Positions 52,884 to 61,860 of a stretch of 64,000 nt of DNA are shown here, in pieces. Both the position numbers and the translations under genes were made by a program. Under the pieces are notes generated by a model, which worked only from the letters and a program-made list of their open reading frames with translations, had not been told where the DNA came from and made no database searches. Positions within the stretch are counted from its first letter, which is position 1; each line of letters begins with the position of its first letter. Origin of the DNA: Rahnella sikkimica (GTDB lineage: Bacteria; Pseudomonadota; Gammaproteobacteria; Enterobacterales; Enterobacteriaceae); contig NZ_CP019062.1 of NCBI RefSeq assembly GCF_002951615.1, positions 3,224,001-3,288,000 on the forward strand, read 5' to 3'.

Positions 52884-53858
52884 ATGCAAAAGCATGCAGG
52901 CTTTATTGTCGGCGCTTATCCTTGCGCGCCCTCTTTTCATCAGCGACATGAAAATGAAGAAACCGAATTCTGGCGCAAGCTGGCCGATATTCCGGGGATA
53001 CGTGGAATAGAACAACCTTGTCTGGAAACGTTGCATCCGTACGGCGATGAATGGTTATTCCGGCATCTGCCTGACGAGTGGGACATCGTGGTGACCGGCG
53101 TGATGGAAACCATGCGCAGGCGCGGAACCTTGCCGGGCTTCGGGCTGGCGTCCGAAGACGCTGAACAGCGTCGTGCCTGTGTCAGCTATTACCGCCACGT
53201 TTTCGAAAAGGTTGAGCAGACCAATACGCGCTTTGGCAGAAGCAAAGTGCTGGCCGTAGAGTTGCAGTCCGCGCCGCTGGCAGGCACACAAAATGTCAGC
53301 CAGGCCGCGCGCTGTTTCACGGAGTCTTTGCAGGAAATCCTGAGCTGGGACTGGCCGTGCGGGCTGCTTATCGAGCATTGCGATGCGCTGGATAAACCGG
53401 CTTCACGCAAAGGTTTTCTGCCCTTGGCGCATGAACTGACGGCGATTGCTGAGGCCAAAGCCCGCACCGGGAAAACAGCCGGCGTGTGTATCAACTGGGC
53501 GCGTTCCGCCATTGAAGGCCGCAATACCTCCCTGCCGCTGGAACATCTGCAAATCAGCCAGCAGGCCGGTGTTCTTCAGGCGCTGATGTTCTCGGGCACC
53601 ACCCGCGAAGGTGCTTATGGCGACTGGCAGGATCTGCACGCGCCGTTTGCGCCGTTCACAGGCAGTGAAGCGGGATGTCAGGAAAGCCTGATGACCATCG
53701 ATATTGCCGCCGAAATGTTCCGGCACGCTCCCCCGGAATCACTGAGCTTCTCGGGAATTAAATTACTGGAAATGAGTGCCAGCGCCAGCGTGGATCATCG
53801 CATTGCTATTTTGCGGGACGGTATTCAGGCCATGACTCTGGCAATCAACAAAAAATAA
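52884..53858 (+). CDS. yiaX1: YiaX1-like protein (DUF4862)
   Basis: This 324-residue protein looks like a TIM barrel of the sugar isomerase/epimerase kind: GIRGIEQPCLETLH, then AVELQSAP, GLLIEHCDALDKP, VCINWARSAIEGRNT and ALMFSGTT, each ending a predicted strand. I place it in DUF4862, and the position equals yiaX1 in the Klebsiella yiaKLX1X2PQRS ascorbate operon. The reaction is not known. An aldose/lactone isomerisation before YiaK is possible but is a guess. A GGGGAAA site precedes the ATG. Confidence 0.7.
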   Translation: MQKHAGFIVGAYPCAPSFHQRHENEETEFWRKLADIPGIRGIEQPCLETLHPYGDEWLFRHLPDEWDIVVTGVMETMRRRGTLPGFGLASEDAEQRRACVSYYRHVFEKVEQTNTRFGRSKVLAVELQSAPLAGTQNVSQAARCFTESLQEILSWDWPCGLLIEHCDALDKPASRKGFLPLAHELTAIAEAKARTGKTAGVCINWARSAIEGRNTSLPLEHLQISQQAGVLQALMFSGTTREGAYGDWQDLHAPFAPFTGSEAGCQESLMTIDIAAEMFRHAPPESLSFSGIKLLEMSASASVDHRIAILRDGIQAMTLAINKK

Positions 53859-53966
53859 TAATCATAAAATAACGGCATCTTATTTTACACCATATCCCTT
53901 TTCTCTGAGGGGAAACCCGCTCGTCGGTTAAACGGGCTCTGTAACTCATTATTAAGGTAATAAGTT

Positions 53967-55304
53967 ATGAATAAAAACTCTGATACTCTGCAAAGCAACC
54001 GGTTATTAAAAGAAATACCTAAGCAACGCTGGCTTCGAATTATTCCGCCCATCCTGATCGCCTGCATTATTTCTTATATGGACAGGGTGAATATTGCCTT
54101 TGCGATGCCAGGCGGAATGGACGCGGATTTGGGTATTACCGCATCCATGGCCGGACTGGCGGGCGGAATATTTTTTATCGGCTATTTATTCCTGCAAGTG
54201 CCGGGCGGAAAAATCGCGGTTCACGGCAGCGGTAAGAAATTCATCGGCTGGTCGCTGGTCGCGTGGGTCATTATTTCGATTCTCACCGGCCTGGTGACGA
54301 ATCATTATCAGCTGTTATTCCTGCGCTTCGCACTGGGCGTGGCAGAAGGCGGCATGTTGCCGGTCGTGCTGACGATGATCAGCAACTGGTTCCCCGATGC
54401 CGAACGCGGCAGGGCGAATGCGATTGTGATCATGTTTGTGCCGATCGCCGGGATCATCACCGCCCCGCTCTCGGGCCTGATCATCAGCGCACTCGACTGG
54501 CGCTGGCTGTTTATCATTGAAGGGCTGCTTTCCGCCGTCGTTCTGGTGATGTGGGTACTGACCGTTTGCGACCGCCCGCAGGAAGCGCGGTGGATTTCGC
54601 CCGAGGAGAAAAACTGGCTGATATCGACGCTGGCCGCCGAACAGAAAGCCATTGCCGGGAAAGAAGTCAGAAACGCCTCGCTCGGCGCGGTGCTGGCCAA
54701 CCGGACGATGTGGCAGCTTATCGCCCTGAATTTCTTCTACCAGACCGGCATTTACGGCTACACCCTGTGGCTGCCGACCATCCTGAAAGAACTCACGCAT
54801 TCCACCATGGGACAGGTCGGCGTCCTCGCGATCCTTCCTTACATCGGCGCCGTCGCGGGTATGTTGCTGTTCTCCTCGCTGTCAGACCGCACCGGTAAAC
54901 GCAAACTGTACGTGTTCCTGCCTCTGCTGGGCTTTGCGGCCTGCATGTTCCTGTCGGTGATGCTGAAAAATACCGTCTGGCTTTCGTATGCCGCGCTGGT
55001 CGGCTGCGGCTTCTTCCTGCAATCCGCCGCCGGGGTGTTCTGGACCATTCCCGCCAAGCTTTTCAGTGCAGAAATGGCCGGTGGCGCACGCGGTGTGATT
55101 AACGCGCTGGGCAATCTGGGCGGATTCTGCGGGCCGTATGCCGTCGGCCTGCTCATCACCTTCTACAGCAAAGACGCCGGTGTTTATTGTCTGGCGATCT
55201 CACTCACGCTGGCGGCACTGATGGCATTGCTGTTGCCTGCCCGGTGTGACGTTCCGGCGCAATCGGCGAACAAATTACCCGACAGCCGTCCGACAGCAGC
55301 CTGA
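53967..55304 (+). CDS. yiaX2: MFS sugar-acid transporter (YiaX2-like, ACS family)
   Basis: This 445-residue protein has 12 predicted membrane spans of the anion:cation symporter family, which carries hexuronates and related sugar acids. The first loop reads ISYMDRVNIAFAMPGGM, with the family Asp-Arg-x-Asn. It sits where E. coli has the yiaMNO TRAP transporter genes and corresponds to Klebsiella yiaX2. The expected substrate is 2,3-diketo-L-gulonate or a close ascorbate product. Confidence 0.88.
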   Translation: MNKNSDTLQSNRLLKEIPKQRWLRIIPPILIACIISYMDRVNIAFAMPGGMDADLGITASMAGLAGGIFFIGYLFLQVPGGKIAVHGSGKKFIGWSLVAWVIISILTGLVTNHYQLLFLRFALGVAEGGMLPVVLTMISNWFPDAERGRANAIVIMFVPIAGIITAPLSGLIISALDWRWLFIIEGLLSAVVLVMWVLTVCDRPQEARWISPEEKNWLISTLAAEQKAIAGKEVRNASLGAVLANRTMWQLIALNFFYQTGIYGYTLWLPTILKELTHSTMGQVGVLAILPYIGAVAGMLLFSSLSDRTGKRKLYVFLPLLGFAACMFLSVMLKNTVWLSYAALVGCGFFLQSAAGVFWTIPAKLFSAEMAGGARGVINALGNLGGFCGPYAVGLLITFYSKDAGVYCLAISLTLAALMALLLPARCDVPAQSANKLPDSRPTAA

Positions 55305-55313
55305 GGAAATACG

Positions 55314-56843
55314 ATGAAAGTTTCATCCGGAGAATACTGGTTAGGGATCGACTGCGGCGGCACCTATCTCAAGGCGGGATTGTACGATCACGCAGGGCAG
55401 GAATCCGGCGTTTGCCGCCAGTCCCTGCCGGTGCTGAGCGACCATCCCGGCTGGGCCGAGCGTGACATGCCTGCGCTGTGGGCGTCATGTGCCAGTTGTA
55501 TTGCCGCCCTGCTGCGCCAGCAAAACGTCAGCGGTGCGCAGGTGAAAGGCATCGGCATTTCGGCGCAAGGCAAAGGATTATTCCTGCTGGATAAAGCCGG
55601 AAATCCGCTGGGCAGGGGGATTTTGTCCTCCGACCGCCGCGCCGGTGATGTGATCAGCGCCTGGCAGCGTGACGGTTTACACCAGCAAATCTATCCGCTG
55701 ACCCGGCAGGCGCTGTGGGCCGGGCATCCGGTGTCATTACTGCGCTGGATAAAACTGCATCAGCCGGAGCGTTATCAGCAAATCGGCACGGTAATGATGG
55801 CGCACGATTATCTGCGTTATTGCCTGACCGGCGAGCGTGGATGCGAAGAAACCAACATTTCCGAATCCAATCTGTATCACATGGCGAACGGCGGTTACGA
55901 CGCCCGGCTGGCTGAAATGCTGGGGATTGCCGAAATCAGCGCGGCGTTGCCGCCGGTGGTCGGTTCGGCGGAAATCTGCGGAACCGTGACGCCAGACGTC
56001 GCGGCGCTGACCGGATTAACCGCCGGAACGCCGGTGGTAGGCGGATTATTCGATGTGGTCTCTACCGCGCTTTGCGCCGGACTTCACGACGAATTCACCC
56101 TGAATGCGGTGATGGGTACGTGGGCGGTCACCAGCGGAATATCAGCGGAAATGGGCGAGCGGGAAAATCATCCGTACGTTTATGGCCGCTACGCCGGGGG
56201 CGAAGGTTTTCTTATTCACGAAGCCAGCCCGACATCTTCCGCCAATCTCGAATGGCTGAACCGGCAAACCGGCGGCATGGCGTTTGACGAGATTAACCGC
56301 GCCGTCAGCGCCCTGCCCAAAGCTGGGACCGACGTTCTGTTCCTGCCCTTCCTTTATGGCAGCAATCAGGGTGCGGAAATGACCGCCGGATTCTACGGTC
56401 TGCAATCGTTGCATCATCGCGGCCATTTGTTGCAGGCGGTGTACGAGGGCGTGGTGTTCAGCCATATGACGCACCTTAACCGAATGCTCGAACGCTTTCC
56501 GCAGGCAAAAACACTGCGCGTGACCGGCGGACCGGCGCGTTCTGAGATCTGGATGCAGATGCTGGCCGACGTCAGCGGAATGCCGGTGGAGCGCCCTCAG
56601 ATCGAAGAAACCGGCTGTCTGGGCGCGGCGCTGGCGGCGATGGTCGGCACCGGCGTCTATGCGACTTTTGCGCAAGCCCAGCGTCATCTGCACTTTGCCG
56701 TGAAGCGTCTGGAACCCGACGCCGGTGCGCAGATGGCCTATCAGAAAAAATCACAACGTTACCAGTTCCTGATCGACGCACTGGGCGGTTACCACGCCCG
56801 CTGCGCGGCGGCTGACTCACAGGGAAAACCTCATCATGACTAA
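55314..56843 (+). CDS. lyxK: FGGY carbohydrate kinase (L-xylulose/3-keto-L-gulonate kinase)
   Basis: This 509-residue FGGY kinase has the N-terminal phosphate-1 motif GIDCGGTYLKAGLYD, the GIGISAQGKGLFLLD loop and the C-terminal ATP-site RVTGGPARSEIWMQMLAD. In the yia pathway LyxK phosphorylates 3-keto-L-gulonate (and L-xylulose), supplying SgbH. It is 9 bases after the transporter and overlaps sgbH by 8 bases. Confidence 0.92.
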   Translation: MKVSSGEYWLGIDCGGTYLKAGLYDHAGQESGVCRQSLPVLSDHPGWAERDMPALWASCASCIAALLRQQNVSGAQVKGIGISAQGKGLFLLDKAGNPLGRGILSSDRRAGDVISAWQRDGLHQQIYPLTRQALWAGHPVSLLRWIKLHQPERYQQIGTVMMAHDYLRYCLTGERGCEETNISESNLYHMANGGYDARLAEMLGIAEISAALPPVVGSAEICGTVTPDVAALTGLTAGTPVVGGLFDVVSTALCAGLHDEFTLNAVMGTWAVTSGISAEMGERENHPYVYGRYAGGEGFLIHEASPTSSANLEWLNRQTGGMAFDEINRAVSALPKAGTDVLFLPFLYGSNQGAEMTAGFYGLQSLHHRGHLLQAVYEGVVFSHMTHLNRMLERFPQAKTLRVTGGPARSEIWMQMLADVSGMPVERPQIEETGCLGAALAAMVGTGVYATFAQAQRHLHFAVKRLEPDAGAQMAYQKKSQRYQFLIDALGGYHARCAAADSQGKPHHD

Positions 56844-57495
56844 ACCTCTTCTCCAGCTGGCGCTGGATCATACCGACCTTCCGGCCGCGCTGCGCACCGC
56901 GAAGGCGCTGAAAAATCACGTCGACATCATCGAGGCGGGCACCATTTTGTGTCTCTGCGAAGGGTTACACGCCGTGGAAATGCTGCGTGAACTTTGCCCG
57001 GACAAGATTCTGGTGGCCGACCTGAAAGTCGCCGACGCCGGAGAAACGCTGGCGCTGGAGGCGTTTAAAGCCGGGGCCGACTGGATGACGGTGATTTGTG
57101 CCGCGCCGCTGGCGACGGTCATCAAAGCGCACGATGTGGCGAAAACGCATCAGGGCGAAATCCAGATAGAACTCTTCGGCAACTGGACGATGCAGGATGC
57201 GCGCGACTGGCACGCGGCCGGGATCCGTCAGGCGATTTATCACCGCGGGCGCGACGCGCAGGCCAGCGGACAAACCTGGGGGCAGCAGGATCTGGATCGT
57301 ATGAAACAGCTGTCGGATATCGGCCTGCGCCTTTCCGTCACCGGCGGCATCACGCCTGCAGATTTGCCACTGTTCCGCGATATCGACGTGCAGGCGTTTA
57401 TCGCCGGACGCGCGTTATCCGACGCAACGCAACCTGCGCAGGTCGCGCAGGCGTTTCACCAGCAAATCGGCGCAATCTGGGGAGCCACGGCATGA
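56836..57495 (+). CDS. sgbH: 3-keto-L-gulonate-6-phosphate decarboxylase
   Basis: This 219-residue TIM-barrel enzyme of the OMPDC suprafamily decarboxylates 3-keto-L-gulonate 6-phosphate to L-xylulose 5-phosphate. The family DxKxxD motif is in [12 protein letters not shown]; the phosphate loop [12 protein letters not shown] and [11 protein letters not shown] are complete. UlaD is a close relative of the same activity; operon position favours SgbH. It overlaps sgbU by 4 bases. Confidence 0.95.
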   Translation: MTKPLLQLALDHTDLPAALRTAKALKNHVDIIEAGTILCLCEGLHAVEMLRELCPDKILVADLKVADAGETLALEAFKAGADWMTVICAAPLATVIKAHDVAKTHQGEIQIELFGNWTMQDARDWHAAGIRQAIYHRGRDAQASGQTWGQQDLDRMKQLSDIGLRLSVTGGITPADLPLFRDIDVQAFIAGRALSDATQPAQVAQAFHQQIGAIWGATA

Positions 57496-58352
57496 GAAAA
57501 CATCCGCTGGGCATCTATGAAAAAGCGCTGCCCAAACACCTGAGCTGGCCGGAAAGACTGGCGCTGGCGAAAAGCTGCGGCTTTGATTTTGTCGAAATGT
57601 CGGTGGATGAAACCGATGAGCGCCTGTCGCGCCTCGACTGGAGCATTACGCAGCGCGTCGCGCTGGTCGAAGCGATGATGGAAATCGGCGTCTCCATTCC
57701 GTCGATGTGCCTTTCCGCACACCGCCGTTTTCCGTTCGGCAGCCACGATGAAAGCGTCCGCAAGCGGGCGCGGGAAGTGATGACCAAAGCCATCAAACTG
57801 GCACGCGATTTGGGTATCCGTACCTTACAGCTGGCCGGTTATGACGTGTATTACGAAGCGTCCGATGCCGGTACCCGCGAACGTTTTGCCGAAGGACTGG
57901 CGTGGGCAGTGGAACAGGCCGCCGCCGCGCAGGTCACGCTGGCGGTCGAAATCATGGACACCGAATTCATGAATTCGATAACCAAGTGGAAAGCGTGGGA
58001 TGAACGCCTGAATTCACCGTGGTTTAGCGTGTACCCGGACATCGGCAATCTCAGCGCGTGGGGAAACGACATTGCGTCGGAGCTGGCGCTGGGCATTGAC
58101 CGCATCGCCGCCATCCACCTGAAAGATACCTATCCGGTCACCGCGACCTCAAAAGGTCAGTTCCGCGATGTGCCGTTCGGCGACGGCTGCGTCGATTTCA
58201 CCGGCTTTTTCCGCACGCTGGGCGCGCTGAATTATCGCGGCGCATTCCTCATCGAAATGTGGACGGAAACTGCCGCCGAGCCGGTGCTGGAAATCATCAA
58301 AGCCCGTCAGTGGATTGAAGCCAAAATGCAGGAAGGAGAATTCGCATGTTAG
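57492..58352 (+). CDS. sgbU: L-xylulose-5-phosphate 3-epimerase
   Basis: This 286-residue TIM-barrel epimerase converts L-xylulose 5-phosphate to L-ribulose 5-phosphate. Family segments include [12 protein letters not shown], the metal-site region [20 protein letters not shown] and [11 protein letters not shown] chose the start at 57492 (MRKHPLG), overlapping the sgbH stop; the frame is open much further upstream inside sgbH but that part is not coding. Confidence 0.95.
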   Translation: MRKHPLGIYEKALPKHLSWPERLALAKSCGFDFVEMSVDETDERLSRLDWSITQRVALVEAMMEIGVSIPSMCLSAHRRFPFGSHDESVRKRAREVMTKAIKLARDLGIRTLQLAGYDVYYEASDAGTRERFAEGLAWAVEQAAAAQVTLAVEIMDTEFMNSITKWKAWDERLNSPWFSVYPDIGNLSAWGNDIASELALGIDRIAAIHLKDTYPVTATSKGQFRDVPFGDGCVDFTGFFRTLGALNYRGAFLIEMWTETAAEPVLEIIKARQWIEAKMQEGEFAC

Positions 58353-59047
58353 AACAGCTGAAACAGGCCGTACTGGAAGCCAATCTGGCGCTGCCCGCGT
58401 ATCATCTGGTGACGTTTACCTGGGGCAACGTCAGCGCGGTTGACCGCGAAAAAGGGCTGGTGGTGATCAAACCGTCGGGCGTGGAATATACCGACATGGA
58501 AGCCTCCGATATGGTCGTCGTCGATCTGCACACCGGCGAACGCATTGAAGGCGACAAAAATCCGTCGTCGGATACCGCCACGCATCTGGCGCTTTACCGG
58601 CAGTTTCCGGAAATCGGCGGCATTGTGCATACGCATTCCCGCCACGCGACAATCTGGTCGCAGGCCGGGCTGGATTTGCCGGCATGGGGCACCACGCACG
58701 CCGATTATTTCTACGGCAATATTCCCTGCACGCGCCGGATGACCGAAGCAGAAATCAACGGCGCGTACGAACTGGAAACCGGCAACGTCATTATCGAAAC
58801 CTTCCTGGCGCGGGGTCTGGACGCCATGCAGGTTCCGGCGGTTCTGGTGCATTCTCACGGGCCGTTCGCCTGGGGGAAAAATGCCGCCGACGCCGTGCAT
58901 AACGCCGTCGTGCTGGAGGAATGCGCCTACATGGGCATATTCTCCCGCCAGCTGACGCCTGCACTCGGCGATATGCAAAAGCCGCTGATGGACAAACATT
59001 ACCTGCGCAAACACGGGAAAAACGCCTATTACGGACAACTGAAATAA
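58346..59047 (+). CDS. sgbE: L-ribulose-5-phosphate 4-epimerase
   Basis: This 233-residue zinc-dependent class II aldolase-fold enzyme makes D-xylulose 5-phosphate, the entry to the pentose phosphate pathway. The zinc histidines lie in [12 protein letters not shown] and [33 protein letters not shown] binds phosphate. It overlaps sgbU by 7 bases and is the last gene of the operon. No strong terminator is visible in the 137 bases before prkB. Confidence 0.95.
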   Translation: MLEQLKQAVLEANLALPAYHLVTFTWGNVSAVDREKGLVVIKPSGVEYTDMEASDMVVVDLHTGERIEGDKNPSSDTATHLALYRQFPEIGGIVHTHSRHATIWSQAGLDLPAWGTTHADYFYGNIPCTRRMTEAEINGAYELETGNVIIETFLARGLDAMQVPAVLVHSHGPFAWGKNAADAVHNAVVLEECAYMGIFSRQLTPALGDMQKPLMDKHYLRKHGKNAYYGQLK

Positions 59048-59184
59048 CCGGTCGTCGCCTGTCACTTCTCGAATAAATATGGTAACAATAGGCTTAATTA
59101 TGCGCAGCGATGTCGCCAGGTTTTCGACCACAGAAAAGACCGCGACACGCCTGCCTGCCTCACTTTTATGGAGAACAGCGCATT

Positions 59185-60054
59185 ATGTCAGCCAAACACC
59201 CTGTTATTGCCGTTACCGGTTCGAGCGGTGCAGGCACCACCACCACCAGTCTGGCATTTCGGAAAATATTCCAACAGCTTGGCCTGCGCGCCGCCGAGCT
59301 GGAAGGCGACAGTTTCCACCATTTCACCCGCCCGGAAATGGACGCGGCCATCCGCAAAGCCCGCGACCTCGGGCGTCATATCAGCTACTTCGGGCCGGAA
59401 GCCAACGACTTCGGTTTACTGGAAAAAAGCTTTATCGAATACGGCAAAACCGGCACAGGCCGTTCGCGCAAATATCTGCATACTTATGACGAAGCCGTTC
59501 CGTACAATCAGGTGCCGGGGACGTTTACGCCGTGGCAGGCATTGCCGGAACCGACGGACATTTTATTCTACGAAGGCCTGCACGGCGGTGTGGTATCCGA
59601 CAAAACGGACGTCGCGGCGCATGTCGATTTGCTGGTCGGCGTGGTGCCCATCGTTAACCTGGAATGGATCCAGAAACTGGTGCGTGATACCGGCGAGCGC
59701 GGGCATTCCCGTGAAGCGGTGATGGATTCCGTGGTGCGTTCGATGGACGACTACATCAACTACATCACGCCGCAATTTTCCCGCACGCACATTAACTTCC
59801 AGCGCGTGCCAACCATCGACACCTCCAACCCGTTTGCCGCGAAAGCCATTCCTTCGCTGGATGAAAGCTTCGTGGTGATTCATTTTCAGGGACTGGATGA
59901 CATTGATTTCCCGTATCTGCTGGCAATGTTGCAGGGCTCGTTTATCTCGCACATCAAAACGCTGGTGGTGCCGGGCGGCAAAATGGGGCTGGCGATGGAG
60001 CTGATTATGGCGCCGCTGGTGCAGCGCCTGATGGAAGGGAAGAAAATCGAGTAA
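59185..60054 (+). CDS. prkB: Phosphoribulokinase-like protein PrkB
   Basis: This 289-residue P-loop kinase of the phosphoribulokinase family has Walker A GSSGAGTTTTS (about 12-22), ELEGDSFHHFTRPEM and DILFYEGLHGGVV. E. coli PrkB has the same length. Its substrate is unknown, as no Calvin cycle exists here. I chose the start at 59185 (MSAKHPVIAVTG); a GGAG site is 11 bases upstream and an earlier in-frame ATG adds 25 unmatched residues. Confidence 0.93.
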   Translation: MSAKHPVIAVTGSSGAGTTTTSLAFRKIFQQLGLRAAELEGDSFHHFTRPEMDAAIRKARDLGRHISYFGPEANDFGLLEKSFIEYGKTGTGRSRKYLHTYDEAVPYNQVPGTFTPWQALPEPTDILFYEGLHGGVVSDKTDVAAHVDLLVGVVPIVNLEWIQKLVRDTGERGHSREAVMDSVVRSMDDYINYITPQFSRTHINFQRVPTIDTSNPFAAKAIPSLDESFVVIHFQGLDDIDFPYLLAMLQGSFISHIKTLVVPGGKMGLAMELIMAPLVQRLMEGKKIE

Positions 60055-60060
60055 GTGAAA

Positions 60061-60250
60061 TCAGGCGTCGTTCATCAGCAAGTGCTGAATGAATCCGACG
60101 TGTAATTTCACGCCAATCTGGAATGCCTCTTCGTCCAGCGCAGTTCATATTGCGCCCCGTGCGCCGCCGTAATTCCTGAACTAATCTGTTCCATCACCTG
60201 TGGCACCTGTTCGCGCACGCTGTGGCGATGAGTGCGCCGTTCGGCTTGCA
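60061..60250 (-). pseudogene. Remnant of an M20D-family amidohydrolase/peptidase
   Basis: The minus strand encodes RTHRHSVREQVPQVMEQIS, then SGITAAHGAQYELRW. This is the dimerisation-domain segment of M20D enzymes (usual pattern GTxRTf...VRe.i...i..i..giaaa.Ga.ye). It then shifts frame to DEEAFQIGVKLHVGFIQHLL and a stop, like the end of the same family. The stretch in between, with the catalytic C-terminal residues, is deleted. No function is expected. Confidence 0.6.
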
Positions 60251-60395
60251 GGACAGGCTTTGCCTGCTCAATAGCGATACACTGCCGGAGGCGGAATATT
60301 GCGTACTCTATTCGCAAAAATCGCCGCTGACGTTTGCCGCGCGGCGATTTCTGGATTTATTGCGAAGCCAGTGTCAGTCGTATGACTGGTCGTGA
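60237..60395 (+). pseudogene. Remnant of a LysR-type regulator, C-terminal ~52 codons
   Basis: The plus strand reads LPEAEYCVLYSQKSPL, then TFAARRFLDLLRSQC and a stop, which has the typical shape of the end of a LysR effector domain. No DNA-binding domain precedes it. It abuts the M20D remnant convergently. It is probably the residue of a regulator-hydrolase pair between prkB and yhfA. Confidence 0.55.
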
Positions 60396-60396
60396 C

Positions 60397-60804
60397 TTAT
60401 TCGGCGTTCACCACTTCAAAACTGTGGGTGATCGTCGCGGCTTTGCCCAGCATCAGGGAAACGGAGCAGTATTTTTCCGCAGACAGGCTGACCGCGCGTT
60501 CCACAATTTTATCCGTCAGGTCTTTGCCGGTGACGATGAAATGCAGGTTGATGTGCGTGAACAGACGCGGTGCTTCTTCGCGGCGCTGAGACGTCAGTTT
60601 CACTTCGCAGTCACGCACGTCGTTACGGCCTTTCTGCAAAATAGACACCACGTCAATCGCACTGCAACCGCCCGCTGACATCAGCAACATTTCCATCGGG
60701 CTCGGGGCTTTGTCGCCCGCATTGCCATCCATTGTGATCTGATGGCCCGACGCTGACTCGCCTAAAAACGTCAGCCCTTCTACCCATTTTACGCGTGCGT
60801 GCAT
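60397..60804 (-). CDS. yhfA: OsmC-family protein YhfA
   Basis: This 135-residue OsmC/Ohr-fold protein has MEMLLMSAGGCSAIDVVSIL with the conserved cysteine and CEVKLTSQRREEAPRLFTHI. Ohr/OsmC proteins reduce organic peroxides; the YhfA subgroup is less well studied. It is divergent from crp, as in E. coli, where transcription of the divergent strand takes part in crp autoregulation. Confidence 0.93.
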   Translation of the reverse strand: MHARVKWVEGLTFLGESASGHQITMDGNAGDKAPSPMEMLLMSAGGCSAIDVVSILQKGRNDVRDCEVKLTSQRREEAPRLFTHINLHFIVTGKDLTDKIVERAVSLSAEKYCSVSLMLGKAATITHSFEVVNAE

Positions 60805-61051
60805 GTGCTCTTCTCCCGGTGGATAAATTCGTCAAAATCTTCCCTCAGACTACCCTTTCACCCAAAAACTGGCAACGTAACCCGATCGCCATCATGCTGA
60901 AGCGAGACAACAGAAGACAGCATTGCAATCCTGTGTTACAAACAAAGCCGAAACATACTTTCCAGTAAATTGCGGTGACGGTTTTTGCGGTTTAAGAACA
61001 GAACCCACGGTGTTAACAGCAATAATCAGGCTGTTTCACTCCGACATCCGC

Positions 61052-61079
61052 TTGCAGCATTTCTGGGGAGTTATATGCT
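61052..61079 (+). promoter_or_regulatory. Possible crp promoter
   Basis: TTGCAG (61052-61057), a 16-base spacer and TATGCT (61074-61079) lie about 90 bases before crp. The 362-base gap between yhfA and crp holds no gene. A CRP site is expected from E. coli but I could not identify one with confidence. Confidence 0.35.
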
Positions 61080-61166
61080 GAAAGGGCGCTTTTTAAAGTA
61101 AGTGCCGTACAGGGAACTCTGAGCCCTGTGATTTTGGGCAGCGATAACAACAGAGGATAATAGCAA

Positions 61167-61799
61167 ATGGTTCTCGGCAAGCCACAAACAGACCCGACTC
61201 TCGAATGGTTCCTTTCTCACTGTCATATACATAAGTATCCTTCTAAAAGTACGCTGATTCACCAGGGTGAAAAAGCCGAAACGCTGTACTACATCGTGAA
61301 AGGGTCGGTTGCCGTCCTGATTAAAGATGAAGAAGGCAAAGAAATGATACTGTCATACCTTAACCAAGGTGACTTCATCGGCGAGCTGGGACTCTTCGAA
61401 GAAGGGCAGGAACGCAGTGCCTGGGTTCGTGCTAAAACTGCCTGCGAAGTGGCTGAAATTTCTTATAAAAAATTCCGCCAGCTGATTCAGGTTAACCCGG
61501 ATATTCTGATGCGTCTTTCCGCGCAGATGGCAAACCGTCTGCAAGTGACGTCAGAGAAAGTCGGCAACCTTGCCTTCCTCGACGTAACAGGCCGTATCGC
61601 GCAAACTTTGCTTAATCTGGCTAAACAGCCTGATGCAATGACCCATCCGGACGGGATGCAAATCAAGATCACCCGTCAGGAAATCGGCCAAATCGTCGGT
61701 TGTTCACGTGAAACAGTCGGACGTATTCTCAAAATGCTGGAAGATCAGAGCCTGATCTCCGCACACGGTAAAACGATTGTCGTTTACGGCACACGTTAA
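61167..61799 (+). CDS. crp: cAMP receptor protein CRP
   Basis: The 210-residue global regulator has a cAMP-binding domain (about 10-120) with the cyclic-nucleotide pocket [19 protein letters not shown], a long dimer helix and the C-terminal helix-turn-helix ([20 protein letters not shown]). Length and sequence are nearly those of E. coli CRP. A conserved AACAGAGGATAA ribosome site precedes the ATG. CRP would be expected to act on catabolic operons such as the yia locus here. Confidence 0.99.
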   Translation: MVLGKPQTDPTLEWFLSHCHIHKYPSKSTLIHQGEKAETLYYIVKGSVAVLIKDEEGKEMILSYLNQGDFIGELGLFEEGQERSAWVRAKTACEVAEISYKKFRQLIQVNPDILMRLSAQMANRLQVTSEKVGNLAFLDVTGRIAQTLLNLAKQPDAMTHPDGMQIKITRQEIGQIVGCSRETVGRILKMLEDQSLISAHGKTIVVYGTR

Positions 61800-61812
61800 T
61801 CCCTCAGAAATT

Positions 61813-61842
61813 GGCGCGGCAGCTGACTGTCGCGCCTTTTTT
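61813..61842 (+). terminator. crp terminator
   Basis: GGCGCGGCAG-CTGA-CTGTCGCGCC (one wobble pair) is followed by six T residues, 13 bases after the crp stop. Confidence 0.9.
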
Positions 61843-61860
61843 ATGGGCTAAGCTTTACCC

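Noticed and set aside
57096..57491. Upstream extension of sgbU
   Set aside because: The frame is open but translates to an arginine-rich shadow of sgbH; the family start is at 57492.
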